From assembly GCF_000473325.1 (NCBI RefSeq), contig NZ_KI421513.1, forward strand, positions 1,993,217-2,057,216: a DNA stretch of 64,000 bases, in the 5' to 3' direction. The DNA comes from Leisingera caerulea DSM 24564 (GTDB taxonomy: Bacteria > Pseudomonadota > Alphaproteobacteria > Rhodobacterales > Rhodobacteraceae). Within the stretch, counting starts at the first letter, position 1; every line of letters starts with the position of its first letter. A model generated the notes under the pieces. It was not told where the DNA came from and made no database searches. It was given only the letters and a program-made list of their open reading frames with translations. This document shows, in pieces, positions 20,868-29,251 of this stretch. Made by a program: the position numbers and the translations under genes.

Positions 20868-21583
20868 GCCGCTTGACCCGTCAGCCTGAGAAAATGATCG
20901 GCCAGCCCCAGGCCGCCGCGCAGCTGGCGGGCGGTGCCGTCTTGCGCCAGCTTGCCGCGGTGCAGGATCAGCAACTGGTCGGCGTCTTCGACTTCGTCAG
21001 TCAGATGGGTCGCCCAAAGGACCGTCAGCCCCTTGTGCCGGGACAGGTCATGCACATGGGCGGTGATCGCGTGCCGGGTGGCCGCATCCAGCCCCACCGT
21101 CGGCTCGTCCAGCAGCAGCACCTTGGGATGGTGGATCAGGCTGCGGGCGATCTCCAGCCGGCGGCGGTGGCCGCCATTGAGGTCGCGCACCCGCTCGCCC
21201 AGCCGGCCGCGCATCTCCAGCCGCTCCAGCGCGGCCTCGATGCGGGCCTGCGCCCTGGCGCCGCGCAGCCCGTGCAGCGCGGCGAAATAGCTGAGGTTAC
21301 GCTGCACCGTCAGGTCCAGGTCCAGCGTCGGCTGCTGAAACACCACCCCCATCTGCCGCAGCGCCTTGCGCGGGGCGCGTGCCATGTCGTGGCCGGCAAC
21401 CTCAATTTTTCCCTGCGGCGCGGTGAACAGCCGGGTGAGCAGCGCAAACAGCGTCGACTTGCCAGCCCCGTTGGGGCCCAGCAGAGCGCAGAAAGTGCCG
21501 GGCTCAACCCGAAAGCCGACCCTGTCCAGAGCTTGCCGGGCGCCGTAGGTATAGCTCAGGTTTTCCACCCGCAGCCCGGTCAT
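20864..21583 (-). CDS. ABC transporter ATPase of the PQQ alcohol dehydrogenase-associated system
   Basis: A 239-residue ATPase with Walker A GPNGAGKST, Q-loop VFQQPTLD, Walker B VLLLDEPTVGLD and the H-loop His in LWATHLTDE. The signature motif is unusual: LNGGHRRRLE replaces LSGGQ. The gene overlaps its permease (4 bp) and the upstream 152-residue gene (4 bp). It is a subunit of an exporter-type ABC-2 transporter, although the cluster also encodes a periplasmic binding protein. The transported molecule is unknown. Confidence 0.9.
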   Translation of the reverse strand: MTGLRVENLSYTYGARQALDRVGFRVEPGTFCALLGPNGAGKSTLFALLTRLFTAPQGKIEVAGHDMARAPRKALRQMGVVFQQPTLDLDLTVQRNLSYFAALHGLRGARAQARIEAALERLEMRGRLGERVRDLNGGHRRRLEIARSLIHHPKVLLLDEPTVGLDAATRHAITAHVHDLSRHKGLTVLWATHLTDEVEDADQLLILHRGKLAQDGTARQLRGGLGLADHFLRLTGQAA

Positions 21584-22038
21584 TGGATGGTGATCTCCAG
21601 CCGCTGGGTGTCGCCGGTGGAGCCGGGCACCTTGAGATGGTAATTCCCGGGCTTCAGAGCGATAAAACCGATCTCCATCTCGCCGGCCTCGTCGAACTCG
21701 ACGCTGTCGAGCCCCAACGGGCGGATCTCAAGGCCCTCCACGACAATCTCGTCAATCCACACCGCGCGGAAGAAATCGGAGCCGGTTAGGGCCAGCTCCT
21801 GACTGCCGTCGCCCTGGATTTCGAACTCGTAATAGGTGCCGGATTTCAGCAGCCACGGCGCATCGGTCAGCGGCATCCCCGCCGACAGGGTAATCGGCGG
21901 CAGGTCTTCCTTGTTGGCGGCGGACAGCAGCCCGGCGAGGCCGAGGCTGGCCTTGCCCGGATCATCATCGTCACCGGCCAGGGCGGCGGCGGGCAGCGCC
22001 AGGCACAGCGCCGCGGCAAAAAGGCGGGGTTTCAGCAT
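21580..22038 (-). CDS. Periplasmic protein of the PQQ-alcohol oxidation cluster, unknown function
   Basis: A 152-residue protein with a clear signal peptide (about 1-21, ending AALAG), an acidic linker DDDD and a beta-rich body ending in GNYHLKVPGSTGDTQRLEITIQ, which suggests a small beta-sandwich. The start follows GGAGG. It lies between the beta-propeller and ATPase genes and overlaps the ATPase by 4 bp, so it is probably a periplasmic partner of the ABC system or of the dehydrogenase. I recognise no named family with certainty. Confidence 0.72.
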   Translation of the reverse strand: MLKPRLFAAALCLALPAAALAGDDDDPGKASLGLAGLLSAANKEDLPPITLSAGMPLTDAPWLLKSGTYYEFEIQGDGSQELALTGSDFFRAVWIDEIVVEGLEIRPLGLDSVEFDEAGEMEIGFIALKPGNYHLKVPGSTGDTQRLEITIQ

Positions 22039-22087
22039 CTTGGATCCTCCTGTCAGGATGCGCCGCGCCGCCGGGGCGCGGCAGGTC

Positions 22088-23065
22088 TCAGGGGCGCAGC
22101 GCCGCGCCCCAGGGAAAACGGCCGACCTTGATCGATTTCAGCGCTTGGCGCTGGGCGGTGTCGATCACGGTCACATCGCCGGAAACGCCGTTGGTGGTGA
22201 ATAGCAGCGACTTGTCTGGCGAAAACGCCATGTGCCAGACCCGGCGGCCGACCAGGATGTAATCCTCCACCTCCAGCGTCTCAGCATTGACCACCGCCAC
22301 ATGGTTGGACGGCCCCAGCGCCACAAAGGCGGTCCTTTCATCGTCGGTGAAGGCAAAGCCCACCGGCTGCACCCTGTCAGGGTGCACCCCCTTGACCTCA
22401 AAGGCGATCTTGCCAGTCTCGGCTTGGGTGGCGGTGTCAAAGACCGTGATAGTGCCGCCGATCTCGGACGAGACCCACAGTGCGCTGCCGCCGGCAGTGA
22501 ATTCAGCGTGGCGCGGGCGGGAATCAACCAGCGTGTTGGCAAACAGCTGTTGCGTCTCCGTGTCGATCCAATGCGCCATGTTGGTGGTCTCGGAGGTGGT
22601 GATCGCGATCTTGCCATCAGGCGAGACCGCCATGCCCTCTGGCTCGATCCCGACATTAATCTGGGCGACCACCTTGCGGGTTTCGGTGTCGACCACCGTG
22701 GTCACGGCATCATCCTCGTTGGCGATATAAAGATGCCGGTCGTTGGGATGCAGCACGAACTGCTCGGGATCCTCGCCGGAGGGCAGCTCGTGCAGAACTT
22801 CCCCGGTAGCGGCGTCCAGAACCTGAACCGTGTCGCTGTCGGAGGCGCAGACATAGACCCGCGAGAAGTCCTTGGAGAAGGTGATGCCGCGCGGCCGCTC
22901 TCCTGTTGCGATGGTGCGGACCACCTCCAGCGTGGCGATGTCGATCACGCTGATGGTGTCGTCCTTCTCGTTGGTGACCCAGATTTCCGCGGCGCCAAGA
23001 GGCGTGGCGGCGGCCAGAAGTGCCGGAAAGGCCAGCGCGGCAAGAGGTTTAGCAGAAAATGTCAT
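22088..23065 (-). CDS. Periplasmic YVTN-type beta-propeller protein associated with PQQ-dependent catabolism
   Basis: A 325-residue secreted protein with a signal peptide (about 1-26) and seven repeats of the form WVTNEKDDTISVIDIATLEV / RVYVCASDSDTVQVLDAATG / HLYIANEDDAVTTVVDTETR. This matches the YVTN propeller family that recurs next to PQQ alcohol dehydrogenases. It overlaps the upstream binding-protein gene by 4 bp. A scaffold or electron-transfer role in the periplasm is possible, but the function is not established. Confidence 0.86.
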   Translation of the reverse strand: MTFSAKPLAALAFPALLAAATPLGAAEIWVTNEKDDTISVIDIATLEVVRTIATGERPRGITFSKDFSRVYVCASDSDTVQVLDAATGEVLHELPSGEDPEQFVLHPNDRHLYIANEDDAVTTVVDTETRKVVAQINVGIEPEGMAVSPDGKIAITTSETTNMAHWIDTETQQLFANTLVDSRPRHAEFTAGGSALWVSSEIGGTITVFDTATQAETGKIAFEVKGVHPDRVQPVGFAFTDDERTAFVALGPSNHVAVVNAETLEVEDYILVGRRVWHMAFSPDKSLLFTTNGVSGDVTVIDTAQRQALKSIKVGRFPWGAALRP

Positions 23066-24225
23066 TGGAAGGCTCCGCAGCGGCTTTCGGGTTCATCAAG
23101 GCCCAGGGTGTCGAGTTCACTGTGCTGGTGCAGGAAGCCGGGCAAGGGCGCCTGCGCCGCCAGAGCGCGGGGAGTGGCAAGCGGGATCGGCTGGCGCAGC
23201 TGGCCGTTCCAGCTGCGGTAGCTGAGCGGACGGCCCTTGAAACCGGCCAGCTCGAACGCGTCCGACAGCAGGTATTGGCGCAAGACGCCCGCGTCGGCTG
23301 AGCCGGTGCGGGTCACAGCCTCTCCGATGCTGCGCACCGCGGCCCAGGCGGCGTAATCCCGTGCCAGCATTTTGCGCCCGGCAAGGTCCTGAAACCGCGA
23401 TTGCAGCTGCGCGGCGCCCCATTGTTCGACAACCGGCGCCCATGTGGTCGGCACCAGGCCTTCGGAGCCGGCAACCGGCCGCGGCAGCCAAGTGTTATAA
23501 GGAAGGTAGCGGGCGAAATCCTGCAGCTCATCGGCGACCAGCAGCAGATCGTGGCGGCCCAGCCCCTGCGACATCAGCGGCACCTCCTGGGCGGCGTTGC
23601 GGCGCATGTCGGCGCCATAGTCCCAGGTCCGTTCGGCAGTGATTTTTAGCCCGAACTTGGCGGCGCTTTGGCGCAAGGCAGCGGCAAACGCCTGATCCTG
23701 CGGGTGGCCGCCGGAGATCAGCGCCAGACCAGTCCAGCGCTTGGACAGCGCAAACTGCATCAGCGCATCGCTGCGCATCAGGTCCGAGGGCAGGGTGTGC
23801 AGCAGATTGCGGCGGCAGTCGCCGCTGCGCAGGCCGGTGTCCGGGCTGGCAGTGTTGAACAACAGCGCATCCTGTGCTTCCGGCAGGGCGGCGGCGGCCA
23901 GCAGCGCCGGTTTGGGCGCATCCAGTATCAGCAGCGTGCTGCGGCTCAAAGCCGCCCGCGCCGCCGCGGCAAAATCGCCGCCCGGCGGCACCGCCACCGT
24001 CTCCAGGCTGTAGTCGTGGCCAAGGAAGCTGCCTGTGGTCCGGTTGTCCGCCAGTCCCAGCCGGGCGCCGGTTTCGCCCAGGTCCGCGGGCGGCGGGTCG
24101 AGATTGGAGAGGGTGGGGGGCTGCCGCTCCTGCTGTTTCAGGTAGATGACCGGCACCTCAACCCCGTTGGCAGCGGCAAGGGCGGCGGGCAAAAGGGCTA
24201 TCAGAAGTGTGATCAGAAAACGCAT
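23062..24225 (-). CDS. Periplasmic binding protein of the PQQ alcohol dehydrogenase-associated ABC system
   Basis: A 387-residue protein starting at MRFLITLLIALLPAALAAANG, a clear signal peptide; a longer frame upstream is not needed. The body has the type I periplasmic-binding fold, for instance STLLILDAPKPALLAAAALPEAQDALLFN and LALISGGHPQDQAFAAALRQ. The sequence fits the binding-protein family specific to PQQ alcohol dehydrogenase loci. It is first in the operon with the propeller, the 152-residue protein, the ATPase and the permease. A copy of the regulatory motif lies about 60 bases upstream. Confidence 0.85.
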   Translation of the reverse strand: MRFLITLLIALLPAALAAANGVEVPVIYLKQQERQPPTLSNLDPPPADLGETGARLGLADNRTTGSFLGHDYSLETVAVPPGGDFAAAARAALSRSTLLILDAPKPALLAAAALPEAQDALLFNTASPDTGLRSGDCRRNLLHTLPSDLMRSDALMQFALSKRWTGLALISGGHPQDQAFAAALRQSAAKFGLKITAERTWDYGADMRRNAAQEVPLMSQGLGRHDLLLVADELQDFARYLPYNTWLPRPVAGSEGLVPTTWAPVVEQWGAAQLQSRFQDLAGRKMLARDYAAWAAVRSIGEAVTRTGSADAGVLRQYLLSDAFELAGFKGRPLSYRSWNGQLRQPIPLATPRALAAQAPLPGFLHQHSELDTLGLDEPESRCGAFQ

Positions 24226-24284
24226 CAGGGCACCCTGTTCTGGCTGCATGGGCCGAGCGTACTGCCGCCCGCAGCCCTGCGGCC

Positions 24285-24301
24285 ATTGGACCAAGGTCGT
24301 A
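24285..24301 (-). promoter_or_regulatory. Copy 3 of the shared motif, between divergent operons
   Basis: On the minus strand this reads TACGACCTTGGTCCAAT. Its centre GACCTTGGTC is nearly palindromic, so it may serve both the minus-strand ABC operon (start 24225) and cytochrome pedF on the plus strand (start 24396). Confidence 0.6.
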
Positions 24302-24395
24302 GGCCGCCTGCGCTGTTCTCCAACTTAAGTCGCGTATCGGGGCAGGGGTCGGGCTGGCTATGCTTGCGGCAAGCTCAAACTTACGGGAGGAACTC

Positions 24396-25073
24396 ATGTT
24401 CAAATTGCCTCTTGCGGCCCTCGGGCTCGCGGCTCTTGCCACGGCGGCGCAGGCCCACGGAGACGTCGCGCCGCAGCCGGTGAATACCGATGCCCTGCCC
24501 GAAGTGGGCGAGGAATGGCTGACCGAAAACCCCTATCGCGGCCAGGAGACGGAGGTCTGGCAGGCGGCGATCGACATCGGCGGCAGCGGCTACAATCAGA
24601 ACTGCGCCCGCTGCCACGGGCTGGGCGGCGTCTCTGGCGGGCTGGCCCCGGACCTTCGTTACTTGGAGGCCGAGGAGATGGGCGACGAGTGGTTTGTCGA
24701 GCGATTCCGCACCGGGTATACTCAGAACGGCATCACCAAGATGCCCGCTTTCGGGGAGTTGCTGGGCCAGAAGGCCGCCTGGGCAATCCGCACCTATCTG
24801 GAAACCCGGCCTGATGACGGCGCGCTGGATGAGGCCACCGGCCGGCTGCTGGAGATCCGCGATGAGCTGACAACCTTGGCCAGCGGCGGCGGCGGTGATG
24901 CGGCGGCGCTGCGGGCGGAGCTTTCAAAAATCGCGGAAGGGGTCGAAACCGGGTCCGGCGCTCCGGTGGCCGACAGCGCGCCCTACCGGGCTGCCAGCCT
25001 GATCGGCGGCGCGCAGCCGGACTTTGCCGGGGCCGCGGAGGTCCTGACTGTCGGCCTCTCGGCGGCGCACTGA
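24396..25073 (+). CDS. pedF: Cytochrome c550 (PedF-like), electron acceptor of the PQQ dehydrogenase
   Basis: A 225-residue periplasmic cytochrome c with a signal peptide (about 1-20, ending AAQA), a haem site CARCH (Cys about 70 and 73, His about 74) and a probable axial Met in GITKMPAFGEL. The C-terminal third is an Ala/Gly-rich extension. The start MFKLPLAALG follows GGGAGG. The family is the dedicated c550 of PQQ ethanol-type dehydrogenases, and the gene diverges from the ABC operon and precedes a XoxJ-like protein. It should accept electrons from the dehydrogenase and pass them to a terminal oxidase. Confidence 0.88.
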   Translation: MFKLPLAALGLAALATAAQAHGDVAPQPVNTDALPEVGEEWLTENPYRGQETEVWQAAIDIGGSGYNQNCARCHGLGGVSGGLAPDLRYLEAEEMGDEWFVERFRTGYTQNGITKMPAFGELLGQKAAWAIRTYLETRPDDGALDEATGRLLEIRDELTTLASGGGGDAAALRAELSKIAEGVETGSGAPVADSAPYRAASLIGGAQPDFAGAAEVLTVGLSAAH

Positions 25074-25092
25074 GGCAGGGGGGCTGCGGCAC

Positions 25093-25995
25093 ATGAAACA
25101 GCAGCTGGCCGGATTTCTTGCGATTGCTGCGCTGGCCTGCGGCTGGGCGCAGCCCGGGCAGGCCCGCTGTGCGGATCACGTGCCGCAGCCCAAGCCGCAG
25201 AACGCCTCACGCGATATTGTCGGGCAGGACCTGGAAACCATCATCGAGCGGGGCTTCATCACCTTCGCGGCCTATGAGGAATTTCCCCCTTGGTCTTACG
25301 AGGAGGCGGGCCGCATCCAAGGCGCCGATATCGACCTCGCCCGGCTGATTGCCGCGGAGCTAGGGGTCGAGGCCCGCTTCACCCTGGTCGCGGCGGGCGA
25401 AAATCTGGACGCAGACCTGCGCAACTGGATCTGGAAGGGGCCGGTCGTGGGCGGCAGCGTCGCCAATGTCATGCTGCATGTGCCCTATGACAGCGAATTT
25501 GCCTGCCGGGTCGAACAGGTGGTGTTCACCGGCCAGTACCATGTGGAGGAAGTGGCGATTGCCTACCGCCGGGAGGCCTATACTGAAGACCCGCCGGTGC
25601 CGGCTTATTTCCGCTTCGACAGCGTCGCAGTGGAAAACGACTCGATTGCCGATTTCTACCTCTCGGCCTTTCCCGGCGGCCAGCTCAGCGGCAATATCCG
25701 CCGCTACCCGACGGCGGCGGACGCAATGGCGGGTTTGGATCGGGCAGAGACCAAGGCCGCAATGGGTCCGCTGGCGCAGCTGGAGGCCGGGCTGACTGAA
25801 CAGACTGCCGTCCATACGCCGCCGCTGCCCGGCTTCTCCGCAGGCACATGGACCGCCGGGATAGCGGTGCATTTCTCCTACCGCCCGCTGGCCTATGCGG
25901 TGGAGGATGCGATTGCCGCCGGGCTGCAGGATGGCCGGATTGCCGCAATTTTTGCAGCCCACGGCCTGAGTCACCGGCCGCCAGAGCTGCGCTGA
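25093..25995 (+). CDS. Quinoprotein dehydrogenase-associated periplasmic solute-binding protein (XoxJ/MxaJ-like)
   Basis: A 300-residue secreted protein with a signal peptide (about 1-24) and a bilobed type II solute-binding fold. Segments GFITFAAYEEFPPWSYEEAG and GADIDLARLIAAELG mark the first lobe, and GSVANVMLHVPYDSEF the region after it. Proteins of this type accompany methanol and other PQQ dehydrogenases and may help load cofactor or metal. It follows pedF by 19 bases and is probably co-transcribed. The ligand is unknown. Confidence 0.83.
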   Translation: MKQQLAGFLAIAALACGWAQPGQARCADHVPQPKPQNASRDIVGQDLETIIERGFITFAAYEEFPPWSYEEAGRIQGADIDLARLIAAELGVEARFTLVAAGENLDADLRNWIWKGPVVGGSVANVMLHVPYDSEFACRVEQVVFTGQYHVEEVAIAYRREAYTEDPPVPAYFRFDSVAVENDSIADFYLSAFPGGQLSGNIRRYPTAADAMAGLDRAETKAAMGPLAQLEAGLTEQTAVHTPPLPGFSAGTWTAGIAVHFSYRPLAYAVEDAIAAGLQDGRIAAIFAAHGLSHRPPELR

Positions 25996-26001
25996 TCCAG
26001 T

Positions 26002-26904
26002 TTACCTCAGCAATTTCACGCTGCCATCCTGCGCCAGCAGGGTGGCATTGGTGCCTGCAGGGAGGCGCGCCAGCGCAGCGGTGATTTCACCTTCGCTCAT
26101 CAGGCAGAAGGCGGTGGAGGCCGCATCCGCCAGCGCGGCGCTTGCGGCCTCGGTGCTGACGGTGACCCATTTCGGCCGCCGGTCAAACGCGGGGTGCAGG
26201 ATGTGCGCCGCACCGTGCAACTGCAAGGCGCCGGGGCTCGAGGTTGCCACGGCCCTGTTTTTCAGGCTGCAGGCGGCGAAGATGCCGTGCTCCGGATCGG
26301 CCAACCCGATGCGGAACGGACCGCCGAGGGCGGCAAACTCCCCGGCATTGACCAAAACCCGCTCCAGCCCCATGCGGCCTAGCGCGGCGCGGACCATGTC
26401 GGTGGCATAGCCCTGGGCAATGCCGTTGAATGTCAGCGCCTGTCCTTGCGCCAGCCGGATTGTCTGTTCTGTCACGGACACCTTGTGCCAGCCTGCGAGG
26501 CGGGCGGCCTTTCTGATGCCCTCACTGCGCGCGGCGGCCTGCCAGAGCGGCTGGACCGAAGGGTCGAAGACCCCAGCCGTTGCCGCGTGCATCCGGGTGC
26601 AGAGCCGGGCCAGATCCAGAAACCGCGGCGGCGGGTTCCTCAGAACCCCGGTCCGGTTCAGCTGGGACAATGCGGAGGCCGGATCGTAGAGGCTGAACAG
26701 CTGTTCGGCCTGCCTCAGCTGTGATAGCACGGCCGCTATCGCTTGGTCTGCCAGCAGCGGCGGCGCGTGAATGGTCAGACGCGCCTCGGCGCCCAAGGCA
26801 AATCCCCGCCAGGTTACAGGTGCTGCTTGTAGCGCCGGGGCCGTGGCACCAAGGGCGGCGGCAGAGATGGCCAGGAACCGGCGGCGGGACAGTTTGGCGC
26901 TCAT
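26002..26904 (-). CDS. apbE: ApbE-family FAD:protein FMN transferase
   Basis: A 300-residue enzyme that covalently attaches FMN to a Thr of periplasmic flavoproteins. The start at MSAKLSRRRFLAIS gives a twin-arginine-type signal. Family landmarks are LFSLYDPASALSQLN, FDPSVQPLW, TFNGIAQGYATD and VNAGEFAALGG. It overlaps the NosR-like gene by 4 bp (ATGA), and that protein has a flavinylation-type motif, so it is the obvious substrate. Export to the periplasm is expected for both. Confidence 0.87.
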   Translation of the reverse strand: MSAKLSRRRFLAISAAALGATAPALQAAPVTWRGFALGAEARLTIHAPPLLADQAIAAVLSQLRQAEQLFSLYDPASALSQLNRTGVLRNPPPRFLDLARLCTRMHAATAGVFDPSVQPLWQAAARSEGIRKAARLAGWHKVSVTEQTIRLAQGQALTFNGIAQGYATDMVRAALGRMGLERVLVNAGEFAALGGPFRIGLADPEHGIFAACSLKNRAVATSSPGALQLHGAAHILHPAFDRRPKWVTVSTEAASAALADAASTAFCLMSEGEITAALARLPAGTNATLLAQDGSVKLLR

Positions 26905-28985
26905 TCCGCAGCCTCCAGCTGTTGTTTCTTGCGCGCTGCCAGGATCAGCGGCACGCAGCGGGCCGCATCGTCGTGGATCGACACACAGTCGAGACAGCCG
27001 AAGCATTCGTCATAGCGGACCGCGCCGGATGTTTCGATCGCGCCATAGACGCATTTCACCCGGCACAGCTGGCAGGGGCTGCCGCAGGCGGCCCGCCGGG
27101 CGATCCAGTTGCGCCGCCGCAGCAGCCCGCCCGCCGCCATCGCCGCGCCCAGCGGGCACAGGTAGCGGCAGAAGGGCTTGAAAAACATCAGTGCTGCCGC
27201 CAGCCAGAAGACGGCATATGCAGTGAAATACCACTCGCGCAGGAAATAGGTGGTGATCGCGGTCTTGAAGGGCTCAACCTCCGCCGCGGTGTCCACATGC
27301 TCCGGCGCCACGAACACCAGCGAAACCAGCCCGGCCAGCACCCCGTATTTTAGATACCGGAGCCGCCCGTCCCAGGCTGGCGGAAGCGCTGTTTGCGGCA
27401 GACCCAGCTTGCGGCCCAGATGGTGCGCGAACTCCTGCAGCGCGCCGAACGGGCACAGCCAGCCGCAGAACAGGGCACGTCCCCACAGGACAAGCCCGAG
27501 GATGGCAAAGCCCCAAAGCAGCAGCGAAAACGGGTCATAGGCGAGAAAGGCAAAGCTGCTGCCCCCAACCGCCGTGCGCAGCACGCCCAGCACGGTGACG
27601 ATGGACAGCTGGCCCTGGCCCCACCAGCCGATGAACAGGGTGACAACCGCCAGCACCGACAGCCGCAGAGGTGTCAGCACCTTGCGGGCGGCGATCCGGC
27701 TCTGGGCCAGCAGCAGGGCGGCGGTCAGCGCGCTCAGCAGCAGCGTCAGAAGGATCAGATCCGTGCGGCGGCTGCGCAGTGCCTCGAGCCAGGGCGGCAC
27801 AGGCGCCGGGGCCGCGTCCCGCAGGAAGAAGCGTTCGGGGGTCTGGTGCGTGACCGGAAATTCCACGGTGCCGGTCTCGGGCTGGAACATGCCGTGCTCG
27901 CGCACCGCCTGGGCGTGCAGGGTCCACTCCTGCGCCGGGTCAAAGCCGAGGCGGCGGTCGGCCCGCAGGATCATCGCCGTGCCGTCGTGCAGAGGCTGGG
28001 GCAGGTCCGGCGATAGCTCCACCAGCAGATCGCTGTCCCGCAGTGCCACCGGAAGGCCGTTTTGCGTGGCAAACACCCGGTCCGGGGCGGTGTTGCGGAT
28101 GAACTCCGGGCTGACCAGCCCATGGCGGCCGGTCTCGATCAGCAAGAGCGGCTCATCATCAGGGGAGATCGCCAGGAAATCCTGCAACTCGCTGTAACCC
28201 TCGCGCGACAAAACTGCCTGCGCGATCGACGGCGGGCCGACGTCGATGATCCATAGATCCAGATAGGGCGCTTCGGGATGCTGTTGCGCCTCCGGATCGT
28301 CATCGGCCCAAAGGGTGCCGGCAAAGGCCGCGTCAACCTCCGCATTGGAGACGGTGGCTCGGGTGGCCAGCCACTGATCGACCAGCGCCGCCCAGTCCAG
28401 CGGCTCATTGTGGTCCGGGTCCGGCCAGGCCGGGGGCGCTGTAACAACACCGTGCATCTTCTCGCGCGCCACCGCCAGCGCGGCGGCCATCACCGAGTCA
28501 TGCGCGATCCGCACCGACGCGGTCGCCTTACTCACTCCGTCGAGGTAGACAAGAGATGAGCCGGAACCCGTCTCACCGTAAGGAGTGCCGACGGTGATCG
28601 CCGAGAAGACCGACAGGCCGGGATACTGCTCGAAGAACCTGTGGAACGGGGCCGGGCCAAGCCCGGAAACAAAGACCGGCTCGTTATGGCTGATCAGCCG
28701 GACATCCAGAAAGGTGCCGTCCAGATCCAGCAGCACCAGCACGTTGACCGGCGCGCCGGAAAACCCGGGCAGGGGGGCCAGCGGCTCGGTTTCAAAGGCA
28801 TAGCCCGCTTCCGCCCCGCCGGAGTTGAGCAGGGTATAGACACCCTTGCTGTTCACCGGCTCACCCAAAGAAAATGGCGGCATGATCAGGGCGCTGATCT
28901 CCTCGCGGGGCAATGGCGACGCCGCCAGCACGCCACCCGCAAACAGCCAGGCCTGAAGACAGAGTATGAACCGGGATACGCGCAT
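26901..28985 (-). CDS. NosR/NirI-like membrane flavo-iron-sulfur protein
   Basis: A 694-residue protein starting at MRVSRFILCLQAWLF (signal peptide about 1-21). An N-terminal periplasmic FMN-binding domain contains DGVSKATAS, which corresponds to the motif whose Thr receives FMN from ApbE. Several membrane segments follow (about 395-630). A CGWLCPFGA motif lies in the membrane part and CRYLCPLGA after it. The C-terminus has two Cys clusters, CQLCRVKC and CFGCLDC, typical of 4Fe-4S sites. The architecture matches NosR/NirI, which move electrons across the membrane to support periplasmic reactions. No nos genes are nearby; the context is PQQ alcohol oxidation, so a role there is inferred. Confidence 0.87.
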   Translation of the reverse strand: MRVSRFILCLQAWLFAGGVLAASPLPREEISALIMPPFSLGEPVNSKGVYTLLNSGGAEAGYAFETEPLAPLPGFSGAPVNVLVLLDLDGTFLDVRLISHNEPVFVSGLGPAPFHRFFEQYPGLSVFSAITVGTPYGETGSGSSLVYLDGVSKATASVRIAHDSVMAAALAVAREKMHGVVTAPPAWPDPDHNEPLDWAALVDQWLATRATVSNAEVDAAFAGTLWADDDPEAQQHPEAPYLDLWIIDVGPPSIAQAVLSREGYSELQDFLAISPDDEPLLLIETGRHGLVSPEFIRNTAPDRVFATQNGLPVALRDSDLLVELSPDLPQPLHDGTAMILRADRRLGFDPAQEWTLHAQAVREHGMFQPETGTVEFPVTHQTPERFFLRDAAPAPVPPWLEALRSRRTDLILLTLLLSALTAALLLAQSRIAARKVLTPLRLSVLAVVTLFIGWWGQGQLSIVTVLGVLRTAVGGSSFAFLAYDPFSLLLWGFAILGLVLWGRALFCGWLCPFGALQEFAHHLGRKLGLPQTALPPAWDGRLRYLKYGVLAGLVSLVFVAPEHVDTAAEVEPFKTAITTYFLREWYFTAYAVFWLAAALMFFKPFCRYLCPLGAAMAAGGLLRRRNWIARRAACGSPCQLCRVKCVYGAIETSGAVRYDECFGCLDCVSIHDDAARCVPLILAARKKQQLEAAE

Positions 28986-29020
28986 GGCTGGCAGTCTGCC
29001 GGGCCCAAACACCCCGTGCC

Positions 29021-29037
29021 ATAGGACCAAAGTCTGA
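29021..29037 (-). promoter_or_regulatory. Copy 4 of the shared motif (toward the NosR-like/ApbE operon)
   Basis: On the minus strand this reads TCAGACTTTGGTCCTAT. It aligns with copy 3 (GACCTTGGTCCAATGGC) at 15 of 17 positions over the core and points toward the NosR-like gene 36 bases away. Confidence 0.5.
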
Positions 29038-29046
29038 GACTGCCCC

Positions 29047-29063
29047 TACGACCAAAGGCCAAT
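29047..29063 (+). promoter_or_regulatory. Copy 5 of the shared motif (upstream of pqqA)
   Basis: TACGACCAAAGGCCAAT, followed by ACCG, ends 59 bases before the pqqA start codon and points toward it. It is divergent from copy 4, giving one site for each of the two divergent operons. Confidence 0.6.
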
Positions 29064-29122
29064 ACCGGGGCCGGAGGCAGGTAGCTAGGCTGAGGGGATT
29101 AAAGCCAGCAAAGGAGGATGAA

Positions 29123-29230
29123 ATGGCCTGGTCTGCCCCGAAACTGAAAGAAATCAACTGCGGCATGGAAATCAACATGTACTCCCCGTCCGAGGACGAG
29201 GGCCGCGAATACGAACCCGATCTGTTCTGA
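29123..29230 (+). CDS. pqqA: PqqA, peptide precursor of pyrroloquinoline quinone
   Basis: A 35-residue peptide, MAWSAPKLKEINCGMEINMY and then an acidic tail ending in EPDLF. It carries the conserved Glu-x-x-x-Tyr pair (EINMY), whose side chains are cross-linked and become the PQQ skeleton. AAGGAGGATGAA before the ATG is a strong ribosome site, as expected for a precursor needed in quantity. It is the first gene of a complete pqqABCDE operon. Confidence 0.95.
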   Translation: MAWSAPKLKEINCGMEINMYSPSEDEGREYEPDLF

Positions 29231-29251
29231 TCGCAAGACAGGAAAACGGCC

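Noticed and set aside
26901..28985. Annotation as nitrous oxide reductase regulator NosR in the strict sense
   Set aside because: The architecture matches, but there are no nosZDFYL genes and the context is PQQ alcohol oxidation, so only NosR-like is supported.
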